DNA of 64,000 nt from Tenacibaculum pelagium (GCF_014062345.1 NZ_JACGLS010000001.1:620001-684000), one strand, 5' to 3'. Counted from the first letter of the stretch, positions 52,247 through 61,038 are shown. Translations and numbers: made by a program. Notes: generated from the letters alone by a model not told the origin.

Positions 52247-53131
52247 ATGATATTCTCTTTTATACTTATTATAACTATTATTTCTCTTCTTTTTTTTCTA
52301 ACTAATAGTTCTAAAACTAAATCATCTTCTTCATGGATCGTTCCTTCTATTGATTTTCCTAAAAAATGGAAAAACATTTTAATACAAAAAGTCGCTTTTT
52401 ACAATGCCTTATCAAACAAAGAGAAAAACTTATTTGAATATAAAATTCAAGAGTTCTTATTAAACTGTGATATTGTTGGCGTTAAAACTTCAGTAGATAT
52501 TACCGATAAACTTTTAATTGCTTCAAGTGCGGTTATCCCAATTTTTAATTTCCCTAATTGGAAATACCCAAATATTAAAGAGATTATTTTATATCCTGAT
52601 ATGTTTAATCAGCATTTTGAAACTGAGGGAGATAATCGTAGAATATTAGGAATGGTTGGCAATGGTTATCTAGATAATAAAATGGTGCTTTCTAAGCCTG
52701 CCTTACATCTTGGTTTTAGTAACGAGTCTGATAAAAAGAATACTGCCATACATGAATTTGTACATTTGATAGATAAGTTAGATGGTAATATTGATGGAAT
52801 ACCACACGTTTTATTAGAAAAACAATACACCATACCTTGGATAGATTTAATAAATCAAAAAATTGAAGACATCTACGATAAAACCTCAGATATTAACCCG
52901 TATGGTGGCACTAATAAAGCAGAATTCTTTTCGGTTGCAAGCGAGTACTTTTTTGAACGCCCAAAACTATTAGCTAGAAAGCATCCTGAATTATATGAAT
53001 TACTAGAAAAAATATTTAAACAAGATATGGATGACATGAATCTACATCTTAAGAAAATAGATATTTCTAGAAACGATCCTTGCTTATGTAATAGTGGACT
53101 TAAATATAAAAAATGCTGTGGAGCTAGTTAA
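52247..53131 (+). CDS. mtfA: MtfA-like zinc peptidase with SEC-C tail
   Basis: A 294-aa protein: N-terminal membrane helix (~2-18), an MtfA-like peptidase domain with the zinc motif AIHEFVHLIDKLDG (HExxH) and NKAEFFSVASEYFFE, and a C-terminal SEC-C zinc-binding motif (~276-293) DPCLCNSGLKYKKCCG. MtfA in enterobacteria modulates glucose uptake through Mlc; here its target is unknown. SEC-C motifs bind ribosome or SecB in SecA, so the tail may deliver the protease to a partner. The stop is one base from the convergent ABC-F stop. Confidence 0.9.
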   Translation: MIFSFILIITIISLLFFLTNSSKTKSSSSWIVPSIDFPKKWKNILIQKVAFYNALSNKEKNLFEYKIQEFLLNCDIVGVKTSVDITDKLLIASSAVIPIFNFPNWKYPNIKEIILYPDMFNQHFETEGDNRRILGMVGNGYLDNKMVLSKPALHLGFSNESDKKNTAIHEFVHLIDKLDGNIDGIPHVLLEKQYTIPWIDLINQKIEDIYDKTSDINPYGGTNKAEFFSVASEYFFERPKLLARKHPELYELLEKIFKQDMDDMNLHLKKIDISRNDPCLCNSGLKYKKCCGAS

Positions 53132-53132
53132 A

Positions 53133-54764
53133 CTATAAATCGATCTCTTTTAAAGCATTGATATTATTACGCTCTAAAAATGCATCAATCGTCTCAAAAT
53201 GTTCGATTACACGTTTGTCTTTAAACTCAAATACTTTTTGCGATAAACCTTGTAAGAAATCACGATCGTGAGACACCAAGATTAAGGTTCCATCAAAATG
53301 CATTAAGGCTTCTTTAATAACATCTTTCGATCGTAAATCTAAATGATTTGTAGGCTCATCTAAAATCAACACATTAACAGGTTCTAATAACAACTTAACC
53401 ATCGCTAAACGTGTTCTTTCTCCACCTGAAAGTACTTTTACTTTTTTATCAATATCATCGCCAGCAAACATAAAACGACCTAAGATATTTTTTATCTGAG
53501 TACGAATATCTCCTTCTGCAACCTCATCTACTGTTTGAAACACTGTTAACTCAGGATCTAATAACGATGCTTGATTCTGTGCAAAATATCCCACTTTAGC
53601 ATTGTGTCCTAATCCGCATTCGCCTTCAAAATTAATTTCTCCCATAATTGCTTTAATCATGGTTGATTTCCCTTCTCCGTTACGACCAACAAACGATACT
53701 TTTTCTCCACGAGCAATTGAAAAACTAGCATCTTTAAACACCGTTAAATCTCCATACTTTTTTGTTAACCCATCTACTTTTACAGGATAATCCCCAGATC
53801 TTGGCGATGGAGGAAAACGCAATTTTAATGAAGAAGTATCTACCTCATCAATTTCAATAGGAACAATCTTTTCTAACATTCGCTCACGCGATGCTACTTG
53901 ATTTGTTTTTGAATACGTTCCTTTAAAACGTTCGATAAAACTCTTAATATCAGCAATAGTTTTTTGCTGCTCTTGATAGGCTTTTATTTGATGCGAACGA
54001 CGCTCTTTACGCAATTCTAAATAATGAGAATAATTTGCTTTATAATCGTGAATCGTTCCCATAGTAACCTCAATAGTTCTATTGGTAATATTATCGATAA
54101 ATGCTTTATCGTGCGAAATTACGACTACTGCCTTCGCTTTGTTTAACAAGAAATTTTCTAACCAAATAACCGACTCGATATCTACATGGTTGGTAGGCTC
54201 ATCTAATAAAATTAAATCTGGTTTTTGTAATAAAATTTTAGCCAATTCTATACGCATACGCCACCCTCCACTAAACTCAGAAGTTAACCGATCGAAATCA
54301 TCTTGTTTAAAACCTAAACCTTTTAATGCTTTTTCTACCTCAGCTTCATAATTTACTTCTTCTAAAGCGTAATAACTTTCTCCTAAATCAGAAACACGTT
54401 CGATAATTTTCATGTACTCATCCGATTCGTAATCGGTACGGGTTTCAAGCTGTTTGTTTAAAGCATCCATTTCTTCTTTCATAGAAAAAACAGCTTCAAA
54501 AGCCTTCGATGCTTCTTCTTTTACCGTGCAATTATCTTCCATTAATAAATGCTGTGGTAAATAGGCAATTACTGTATCTTTCGGACTTCGAACACCACCT
54601 TTAGTAGCCTTAGAAACGCCTGCTATAATTTTCATCATAGTAGATTTTCCTGCTCCATTCTTACCCATTAAAGCTATTTTATCATTTTCGTTTATTACAA
54701 ACGAAACATCTTTAAATAAGGTTTTTCCACTAAACTCAACCGTTAATTGATCTACAGTAATCAT
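53133..54764 (-). CDS. ABC-F family ATPase (YbiT-like)
   Basis: A 543-aa soluble protein with two ABC domains and no membrane part. First: GKNGAGKST, SGGWRMRIELA, ILLDEPTNHVD; second: GRNGEGKST, SGGERTRLAMV, VLILDEPTNHLD. The linker between them is the P-site tRNA-interaction region (~240-310, ELRKERRSHQIKAYQEQQK). ABC-F proteins relieve stalled ribosomes; some give antibiotic resistance, but a short linker like this is of the housekeeping type. Confidence 0.94.
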   Translation of the reverse strand: MITVDQLTVEFSGKTLFKDVSFVINENDKIALMGKNGAGKSTMMKIIAGVSKATKGGVRSPKDTVIAYLPQHLLMEDNCTVKEEASKAFEAVFSMKEEMDALNKQLETRTDYESDEYMKIIERVSDLGESYYALEEVNYEAEVEKALKGLGFKQDDFDRLTSEFSGGWRMRIELAKILLQKPDLILLDEPTNHVDIESVIWLENFLLNKAKAVVVISHDKAFIDNITNRTIEVTMGTIHDYKANYSHYLELRKERRSHQIKAYQEQQKTIADIKSFIERFKGTYSKTNQVASRERMLEKIVPIEIDEVDTSSLKLRFPPSPRSGDYPVKVDGLTKKYGDLTVFKDASFSIARGEKVSFVGRNGEGKSTMIKAIMGEINFEGECGLGHNAKVGYFAQNQASLLDPELTVFQTVDEVAEGDIRTQIKNILGRFMFAGDDIDKKVKVLSGGERTRLAMVKLLLEPVNVLILDEPTNHLDLRSKDVIKEALMHFDGTLILVSHDRDFLQGLSQKVFEFKDKRVIEHFETIDAFLERNNINALKEIDL

Positions 54765-54964
54765 ACATGTTAATTTTGAATGGCGAAATTAGCAAAATCT
54801 GTGCATAACTTATTAAAAACTTTCTGTCTAATAATTTATTGATTTCACTATATTTGAGTGAGGAAAAAGATTGCTAAAACTCACAGTATTATATATTAAT
54901 TTGAGCTCGTTAGATTAAATTCTGATTACACATTTCTTTTTCTAAAGGCAACATACATATACTA

Positions 54965-54990
54965 TTATCCGCTTTTTTAAATCCGGATAA
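54965..54990 (+). other. Hairpin upstream of orphan gene C
   Basis: TTATCCG (54965-54971) pairs with CGGATAA (54984-54990) around a 12-base loop; ACT/AGT outside it extends the stem with a mismatch. It stands 56 bases before the gene start; its role (terminator, regulatory hairpin or cassette edge) is open. Confidence 0.45.
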
Positions 54991-55045
54991 CAGTATGTTT
55001 TATTTACATATAACCAGTTCTACGCAATTTGACAAAACCAACAAA

Positions 55046-55912
55046 ATGAATTTTAAAAATTATACTTTTAGCTTACTTATCATATTTCTGATTTCTTGCA
55101 ATAACGAAAAAAAATATGTTCCAAACGGATTAACAAAATTGACAGAAATTGAATTAATTGATAGAGCCAGGAATAAAGAAATTCTCGATTTTGAAAAAAT
55201 TAATTATAAAAATGAAAATGGAGAAATATTAACTTTAGATTCTATTCAAAAAATTCCTAATCAAGAAAATTGGACATCTGATAGATATGTCGACAAAAAT
55301 GGAATTGTTAAAGAAATGGTTTTGAGAAAAGCTACTAAAAAGGACAAAGAATTTTTAGTGAAATTACGACAAGCATATAATTATGAACCACCAATCGAAA
55401 TAATTGATATTGATTGTAAAAAAATAGCTGAAATTTTAGAAGAAACTTATTCACTTGACCAAAATATGAGAACAAGTGGTAATCACACCGATATTGACCA
55501 TAAAGTTGACAAACAAAATTTAGTTAAAGTTGTTAGCTTAATTGAAAAGTGTGGAATGCCAACACTAAAAGAAATTTCTAAAAAACAGATGAGTGCAATT
55601 TGGTTAGTTTTTCAACACGCTGACAATACAAATCGAAAAAAGTATTTTCCTTTACTAAAAAAATCAGCTGAAAACGGAGATTTAAATAAAAGCAACATTG
55701 CTTTAATGGAAGATAGAATTTTAATGATAGATGGAAAGCCTCAAATTTATGGCTCACAAATTTCTCAAAATAGTGAAACTAAAAAATGGGAATTGTATGA
55801 ATTAGAAAAACCTGAAACAGTAGACAAAAGAAGAGCTGAAGTTGGATTAGGAAGTTTAAAAGAGTATGTAAAAAATTGGAATATTGAATTTAACGTTAAA
55901 CAATCTGAATAA
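55046..55912 (+). CDS. DUF6624 lipoprotein (cassette-like gene C)
   Basis: A 288-aa lipoprotein; the start at 55046 (MNFKNYTFSLL) is chosen because it places a lipobox at IIFLISC, while an open frame extends 51 bases upstream. The C-terminal half (~150-270) matches DUF6624: LIEKCGMPTLKEISKKQMSA, VFQHADNTNRKKYFPLLKK, ALMEDRILMIDGKPQIYG. DUF6624 is frequent in Bacteroidota accessory regions; function unknown. It lies between an ABC-F gene on the other strand and an SGNH gene, and its stop is followed 6 bases on by a long imperfect inverted repeat, so it may have arrived as a unit. Confidence 0.8.
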   Translation: MNFKNYTFSLLIIFLISCNNEKKYVPNGLTKLTEIELIDRARNKEILDFEKINYKNENGEILTLDSIQKIPNQENWTSDRYVDKNGIVKEMVLRKATKKDKEFLVKLRQAYNYEPPIEIIDIDCKKIAEILEETYSLDQNMRTSGNHTDIDHKVDKQNLVKVVSLIEKCGMPTLKEISKKQMSAIWLVFQHADNTNRKKYFPLLKKSAENGDLNKSNIALMEDRILMIDGKPQIYGSQISQNSETKKWELYELEKPETVDKRRAEVGLGSLKEYVKNWNIEFNVKQSE

Positions 55913-55917
55913 AAACT

Positions 55918-56048
55918 GCGTAGAACACCGTATATAATTTATTGCTAGTTCTAGTCTACTTACGAAAATCCTCGCGTATTTTCTATTCGGTTTGTATTTG
56001 CTAAATTAGGTGCTTGAAACACGCAACAAACCATATACAAAACCGTTA
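55918..56048 (+). repeat. attC-like imperfect inverted repeat C
   Basis: GTATATAATTTATTGC (55930-55945) faces the complement of GCAACAAACCATATAC (56023-56038), 13 of 16 positions paired. Outside them AACACCG on the left faces AAAACCGTT on the right. An inner stem GAAAAT/ATTTTC (~55964-55983) surrounds CCTCGCGT. Arms are separated by ~77 bases. Same position relative to its gene as repeats A and B, but different in sequence apart from GCAACA and CCGTTA-like ends. Confidence 0.65.
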
Positions 56049-56060
56049 AAAAACTAAACC

Positions 56061-56738
56061 TTGAAAAAACTAGTTCTATTCTTTCTCTTTATTCAAGTTT
56101 CATTACAAGCCCAAGACATTCTTTTTGTAGGTAATAGTTTAACCTATACTAACAATATGCCTGAAATATTAGAATATATTGGTAAGAAAAATGGAGTTCG
56201 TATAAAAACTAAAAGTCTGTGTTTTCCTAATTATGCAATCATAGATCATTTAAATCAAGGGGTATTACAAAAACTATTAGAAAAACAATCGTTTGATTAT
56301 ATCATTATTCAACAAGGTCCTTCATCGCAAGAACAAGGAAAACAAATGTTGTTAGAAGATGGTGCAAAAATGAAAGCGCTTTGTAATAAATACAACATTA
56401 AATTGGGGTATTATATAGTTTGGCCATCTGTAAGATATTATCATACCTTTAATAAAGTTATAGAAAATCACACGCTGGCGGCTAAACAAAATAACGCTAT
56501 ATTATTCCCTGTTGGTACTGTATGGAAAGAGTATAACACTTATAAAGAAAAAGAAAACCTGTATAGCCTTGATAATTTTCATCCTTCTAAAACTGGTAGT
56601 TTTTTAGCAGCGATAACTATTTTTCATCAATTGTATCCAACAAAAAACCTTCAACAATTACCCTTTAAAAAATATCGTAAATGGGTAACCGATGAAGGTT
56701 CTTTTAATTTATTAATTCAGCTAGTAGAAAAGCTTTAA
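56061..56738 (+). CDS. SGNH hydrolase-type esterase
   Basis: A 225-aa exported protein (signal ending VSLQAQ) of the SGNH/GDSL fold. Block I FVGNSLTYTNNMP (Ser ~27), block III region IIIQQGPSSQEQG and block V LDNFHPSKTGSFLAA with the Asp-His pair. Members deacetylate polysaccharides or cleave esters. It starts with TTG at 56061, 12 bases after inverted repeat C. Its last bases overlap the stop of the convergent TPR gene. Confidence 0.85.
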   Translation: MKKLVLFFLFIQVSLQAQDILFVGNSLTYTNNMPEILEYIGKKNGVRIKTKSLCFPNYAIIDHLNQGVLQKLLEKQSFDYIIIQQGPSSQEQGKQMLLEDGAKMKALCNKYNIKLGYYIVWPSVRYYHTFNKVIENHTLAAKQNNAILFPVGTVWKEYNTYKEKENLYSLDNFHPSKTGSFLAAITIFHQLYPTKNLQQLPFKKYRKWVTDEGSFNLLIQLVEKL

Positions 56739-57361
56739 GATTTCTCACATTTTTGTAAGATTTGTTCTGCTCGCTTAAACATAAACTTAGGATAAAACTT
56801 TTCTGATATTTTTTCTTCTTTTGCGAATTCTACTGCTTTTTTTACATCTTTACAAAAAGGTGTAATTGGTTGTCCAAAAAAACGCGCAGCTCCCATATCT
56901 GCTTCCGCTTTACTCATAATAACTCTAGGGTTTTTAGGAGCTAACTTTAAAGCTTTAGCATATAGCGCACTATTTTTCATAGACATGGTCATTCCATATT
57001 TTTGACCATCAAAAACCATATAGGCTACATTTAAAAATGCTTGATTAGTTAAAATCTCTGGGTTGTCTGGAGATAATGTTTTAGCCGCATCTAAAAAACC
57101 TTGAGCCTTATTTAATTTAGCTTTTAATACTGCTTCATCTTTTAAACCAAAACTTCCTATAATTTCTATTGTTGCAGCATAATACGGTGGTAACCATTTA
57201 TCTTTTTCTGCTTTAGAAATTCGCTCAAATAACTGACCTGCTTCTTTAGTTTTGTTTTGTTCCCATAAATCAAAAGCTTTATTCATTCCTTTTTCATACT
57301 GAGATTGTGCCGATACTGTTACAGCAATTACCAATGCTATTAATGTGATTATTTTTTTCAT
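56735..57361 (-). CDS. Exported TPR-like protein
   Basis: A 208-aa protein with signal peptide ending VTVSAQS. Helical repeats of TPR type: KAFDLWEQNKTKEAGQLFER, AQGFLDAAKTLSPDNPEILT, ALYAKALKLAPKNPRVIM. It starts 7 bases after the DUF2141 gene and is read from the same transcript. Such proteins appear beside DUF2141 and TonB-receptor genes in flavobacteria; role unknown. Confidence 0.82.
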   Translation of the reverse strand: MKKIITLIALVIAVTVSAQSQYEKGMNKAFDLWEQNKTKEAGQLFERISKAEKDKWLPPYYAATIEIIGSFGLKDEAVLKAKLNKAQGFLDAAKTLSPDNPEILTNQAFLNVAYMVFDGQKYGMTMSMKNSALYAKALKLAPKNPRVIMSKAEADMGAARFFGQPITPFCKDVKKAVEFAKEEKISEKFYPKFMFKRAEQILQKCEKS

Positions 57362-57368
57362 TTTGAGT

Positions 57369-57788
57369 TTATTTTATATTAATTGATATTGTTGTGTTTT
57401 TGTCTACTTTAAATTTTGCGTCTTCATATTTAGGCGGTCCCATAAAAGCTTTTGCTTCATTAGACATTCCTGTTGGCTCTTTAGGTATTCCAAAAAAGTT
57501 AGTATCCATTTTCTTATTATCATTTACATCATGAAATGCAGAAACTGCATAAATTCCTGTTAAAATATCTTTTAAAGTTACCGTAGCTTTTTTATTAACT
57601 ACTTTCACGACAACTCCTTTTAATGGTTTCTTTAAAAAATCATCAGCTTTATTATAAAGAGCTACATATATGTCTCCTTTGTCTGATTTCATTCCTTTAA
57701 AATCTATCGTTATTGTGTGATTTTCTTGTGAAAAAGAAGTTAAAATTCCGCTTAAAAAAAGCATTCCGATTAAAATAATTCGTTGCAT
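57369..57788 (-). CDS. DUF2141 exported protein
   Basis: A 139-aa protein; the start is set at 57788 (MQRIILIGML) because the extra upstream 20 codons include the promoter. Signal peptide ends LTSFSQ. The DUF2141 fold is seen in IDFKGMKSDKGDIYVALYNK, ILTGIYAVSAFHDVNDNKKMD and NFFGIPKEPTGMSNEAKAF. Families of this kind bind calcium-like DxNDNxxxD; the segment DVNDNKKMD fits. Function unknown. A 31-bp direct-repeat site lies 63 bases upstream. Confidence 0.85.
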   Translation of the reverse strand: MQRIILIGMLFLSGILTSFSQENHTITIDFKGMKSDKGDIYVALYNKADDFLKKPLKGVVVKVVNKKATVTLKDILTGIYAVSAFHDVNDNKKMDTNFFGIPKEPTGMSNEAKAFMGPPKYEDAKFKVDKNTTISINIK

Positions 57789-57850
57789 AGTTCTTGTTTT
57801 TTGATGGTACAAATATCTCGGTTCTATTGATTTATAAATAAAAAACAAAA

Positions 57851-57881
57851 CCGAGTTGTTGTTTTTTATTGCTGAGTTGTT
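57851..57881 (-). promoter_or_regulatory. Direct-repeat operator, DUF2141 copy
   Basis: Plus strand CCGAGTTGTT (57851) and CTGAGTTGTT (57872), 21 bases start to start; identical to the 58737 copy at 26 of 31 positions. On the minus strand it lies 63 bases before the DUF2141 ATG. The spacing fits LytTR-type regulator sites. A -7-like GATATTTG lies between it and the gene. Confidence 0.6.
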
Positions 57882-58675
57882 AATAATTTATCAATCTCTT
57901 TAAACACTTTTTCTGTTTCTAATTTTAATGCTTCTAAATGACCTTTTTCAGAAACAAAAAATGCTTTTGGTTCTTTTGCATTTTTAAACACAACCTCTGA
58001 TTGACTCATTGGAATTGATTTATCTACTTTTCCATGGATAATCAATTTTGGCATATCCTCTATCCCTTTTATTTCATTTTTTGATGGGTACATTTTACCT
58101 AAAGCTCCCTCTATAAACATATGGGCTTCTTTAGGTGCGTATATCTTTGCTACATCGGCAAATGAAGCAAACCCACCATCTAAAATCAACGCACTAACTT
58201 CATCTTGATGGTTTTTAGTAAAATAAGTTGCAATCTGACAACCCAAAGAAGCTCCCATTACAATTAGCTTAGTATTTTTTATTACTTCATTCTTTTTCAT
58301 TTTTGCATATATAACCTCTACATCACTCTTTATATTTATGTGAGTCGGGTTTCCTGTAGATTTACCATATCCTCTAAAATCTACCGCATACACTTGATAA
58401 CCATTTTCTACTAAAGGTTCAATCATATACATATATGTTGAAATATTACCTCCAGCTCCATGAAAAAATAGAACGCTTGCTTTAGGAGTTACTTTTGGTT
58501 GAAAAAAAGCAGTATGAATGGTATCTTCTTCAACTGAAATAAAGTCTTCTGAATATGGTATTTTAACTTCTCTCCATTCTTTTTTTGGAAAGTAAAATTT
58601 CTCTTCAAATTGTGCATTTACAAATTGACAGGCAACTATAGTTATAAGTATAATTAAGGTTTTTATATTTTTCAT
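57866..58675 (-). CDS. Exported alpha/beta hydrolase
   Basis: A 269-aa protein with signal peptide ending CQFVNAQ. Alpha/beta-hydrolase marks: LFFHGAGGNISTYMYM, VMGASLGCQIATYF (nucleophile Ser ~143), IIHGKVDKSIPM (acid) and VSEKGHLEALK (His). Substrate unknown. Sits between the TonB receptor and DUF2141 genes and carries its own copy of the direct-repeat site 62 bases upstream. Its end overlaps the site of the next gene. Confidence 0.88.
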   Translation of the reverse strand: MKNIKTLIILITIVACQFVNAQFEEKFYFPKKEWREVKIPYSEDFISVEEDTIHTAFFQPKVTPKASVLFFHGAGGNISTYMYMIEPLVENGYQVYAVDFRGYGKSTGNPTHINIKSDVEVIYAKMKKNEVIKNTKLIVMGASLGCQIATYFTKNHQDEVSALILDGGFASFADVAKIYAPKEAHMFIEGALGKMYPSKNEIKGIEDMPKLIIHGKVDKSIPMSQSEVVFKNAKEPKAFFVSEKGHLEALKLETEKVFKEIDKLLTTQQ

Positions 58676-58736
58676 AATGTTTTTGTTTTATACTTCAAAT
58701 TTGCAAATTGAATAAGAAATTTAAAAAGTATTATCT

Positions 58737-58767
58737 CTGAGTTGTTGATTTTTATTACTGAATTGTA
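58737..58767 (-). promoter_or_regulatory. Direct-repeat operator, hydrolase copy
   Basis: Plus strand CTGAGTTGTT (58737) and CTGAATTGTA (58758), 21 bases apart, 62 bases upstream of the hydrolase ATG on the minus strand, in the gap after the TonB-receptor stop. Confidence 0.6.
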
Positions 58768-58771
58768 TTTC

Positions 58772-60928
58772 TTATAAATTATCTAATTGATTATCTTTTT
58801 TGTTGTCGCTAATTGTCCAAAAAAATCCTACAAAAAAGAACCTATCTGCATTTGGTATTATCGCTTGTCTTTGAAAAGTTCCGTTAACATCTGGAGTGTT
58901 TTTATAATTGTATCCAAATACATTTTGAGTTCCCAACACGTTATTTACTGAGAAATACAAAATCTTTTGTTGGCTGACTAAATACGCCCAATTAAGACTT
59001 ACCGAATTGTAATTTTTAGTTTTATTATTTAAAAACCCTACTTCGTTTGGATTGGTATAATTTCTACCTGAAGCAAAATTGTAACTAAACCCAACTTGAC
59101 TTTTCCAATCTTTAATCCAACGTTTACCTACCACGGATAAATTATGCGTAGATGCAAAACCAGGAGTGGCTTTTGTTGGATAGTTTTTATAATCTCTTTC
59201 TGTATCTAAAAGTGAATATGAAATCCAATAATCTAAGTTCTTTATACTCTTGTTATCTCTCCAAAACACATCAATTCCTTTTGCATACCCTTCTCCTAAA
59301 TTAGAATAGTTTGAAGTAGGCAAACTAAACTGCGTATCATACTTTACTAAATCTTGATATTTTTTATAATACCCTTCTACCCTAAGAATCTGTTTGTTTT
59401 TTACATATTGATAATTCGCAATAAAATGAGATGTATTTTCTGCTGAAAAATCTGTATTAAACTTTAAATATTCATTCTTCGGATTTTGATAAAAACGACC
59501 GTAAGCCAATGAAAACTGAGAATTATCTCCCGATTTATACGCAAGTGATGCTCTTGGGGAAACAGTAAATTCATTCAATAACTCTGAATACTCGCCTCGT
59601 ATTCCAATTTTAGAGGCTAACTTTTTAGAAAAGAAAATATCTGCCTCTACATAACTTCCGAAAATGTTATTATCAAATCCGTAATTGAAATTACCGTTTA
59701 TAGCTCCTTTATAATTTTCTTTAAAATCGGTAACAAAATACTCCGCTCCAAAGTTTAATTTAAATCGATTAGAAAAGCCTTTTTTTAGTGCTACTTTAAA
59801 ATGAGCTGAATTTTCTTCATCAATAATTTTATCATCAAGAACATTCATATCAGAATAATCGTTTGTAAAACTTACCCCTGTTGCAATTTTCCATCCATCA
59901 CCAAAACTATTTTTATATGATGTATTAAAATATAAGTTTCTATTTGTTAACCCAAAACGAAATCCTTCAGTATAATTTATATCTTCCTGAACCAAATCAA
60001 AATCAGTGTAACTAAATGCTCCGTACACTTTTAATAATGATTCATTTTTAAACTTAAATCTATATACCGCTTCTCCACTTAAAGCCTGCACAGGCTTGTT
60101 CCATTTATTTCTATCTGGAAATAATTCTTGATAAGGTTTCAAATTGATATACGAAGCATTTACACTTAATGAATTCTTTCCAAAAACCTGGGTATTACCA
60201 ACACCCAAACCAACAGTCATAAAAGACAAATCTGTTTTTTCTTCTAAAGCTTCATCGGTAGTATTTAATAGTAAAACACTTGATAGTGCTTGCCCGTATT
60301 CTGCCGAATAACCTCCTGTTGAAAATGTAATTCCTTTAAACAAAAAAGGTGAAAAACGTCCACGAGTGGGAATATTTCTTGCAGATGGAGCATAAGGTGT
60401 AAACACACGAATTCCATCTACAAACATTTGTGTTTCTTCTGCCTCTCCTCCACGAACAAATAATCGTCCGTCTTCATCTACAGTTGATGTTCCTGGTAAA
60501 GTTTGTAATGCACCAACAAAATCACCCAAAGCACTAGCTGTTGTAACCACATCTAAAGGTTTTAAAGCAGTTACTTTCGCATTGTCTCCTGCCTCAAAAG
60601 TTCCTGCATTAATAGTTACAGCATCTAAGGTATTAACATCTTCACGCAATTTAACAGTCAGTTTTTCCATTTTTAAAACATCAGCAGTTAAAGAAAATGT
60701 TTCGAAAGAAATAAAAGAAACTATTAAAGTTTGGGCTCCTTTTTCAGAAGTTTTAAAAGTAAACTTTCCTTTTTCATTCGACGAACCTCCATCGTAAGTC
60801 CCATCTAAATATACATTTGCGCCTTCTATAGGTACTCCTTTTTTATCAGTTACAATTCCATGAATTATTGATTGCGAAAACCCTGACAATTGTAAAAACA
60901 CAAATAGTAAAAATATCGTTGCTCTCAT
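58772..60928 (-). CDS. TonB-dependent receptor with CarboxypepD-reg domain
   Basis: A 718-aa outer-membrane receptor. Signal peptide ends LSGFSQ. Residues ~22-105 form a carboxypeptidase-regulatory-like domain (GIVTDKKGVPIEGANVYLDG). The plug lies at ~110-230 (VTTASALGDFVGALQTLPGT, GRLFVRGGEAEETQMFVDGI, STGGYSAEYGQALSSVLLL). The rest is a barrel ending VGFFWTISDNKKDNQLDNL. It imports a substrate with energy from TonB. No SusD partner, so not a polysaccharide system; metal complexes or a peptide are possible. The direct-repeat site lies 80 bases upstream. Confidence 0.93.
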   Translation of the reverse strand: MRATIFLLFVFLQLSGFSQSIIHGIVTDKKGVPIEGANVYLDGTYDGGSSNEKGKFTFKTSEKGAQTLIVSFISFETFSLTADVLKMEKLTVKLREDVNTLDAVTINAGTFEAGDNAKVTALKPLDVVTTASALGDFVGALQTLPGTSTVDEDGRLFVRGGEAEETQMFVDGIRVFTPYAPSARNIPTRGRFSPFLFKGITFSTGGYSAEYGQALSSVLLLNTTDEALEEKTDLSFMTVGLGVGNTQVFGKNSLSVNASYINLKPYQELFPDRNKWNKPVQALSGEAVYRFKFKNESLLKVYGAFSYTDFDLVQEDINYTEGFRFGLTNRNLYFNTSYKNSFGDGWKIATGVSFTNDYSDMNVLDDKIIDEENSAHFKVALKKGFSNRFKLNFGAEYFVTDFKENYKGAINGNFNYGFDNNIFGSYVEADIFFSKKLASKIGIRGEYSELLNEFTVSPRASLAYKSGDNSQFSLAYGRFYQNPKNEYLKFNTDFSAENTSHFIANYQYVKNKQILRVEGYYKKYQDLVKYDTQFSLPTSNYSNLGEGYAKGIDVFWRDNKSIKNLDYWISYSLLDTERDYKNYPTKATPGFASTHNLSVVGKRWIKDWKSQVGFSYNFASGRNYTNPNEVGFLNNKTKNYNSVSLNWAYLVSQQKILYFSVNNVLGTQNVFGYNYKNTPDVNGTFQRQAIIPNADRFFFVGFFWTISDNKKDNQLDNL

Positions 60929-60974
60929 TATATAGTTGATTATATCGTTATTGTTTATTTACGATACAAAAGTG

Positions 60975-61015
60975 CAACTCGAACTCTTCTTTTTATAAAA
61001 AGAAATACCGAGTTG
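60975..61015. other. Hairpin overlapping TonB-receptor operator
   Basis: CAACTCG (60975-60981) and CGAGTTG (61009-61015) flank a perfect 18-bp palindrome TTCTTTTTATAAAAAGAA (60987-61004). It uses one half of the direct-repeat site as its right arm, so regulator binding and the hairpin could interfere. Confidence 0.55.
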
Positions 61016-61038
61016 TAAAATTTAAGTGATGAACCGTA
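61008..61038 (-). promoter_or_regulatory. Direct-repeat operator, TonB-receptor copy
   Basis: Plus strand CCGAGTTGTA (61008) and the weaker ATGAACCGTA (61029), again 21 bases apart. On the minus strand it is 80 bases before the receptor ATG. Confidence 0.5.

Noticed and set aside
53133..54764. Antibiotic-resistance ABC-F protein
   Set aside because: The inter-domain linker looks like that of housekeeping YbiT-type proteins and there is no leader peptide or resistance context.
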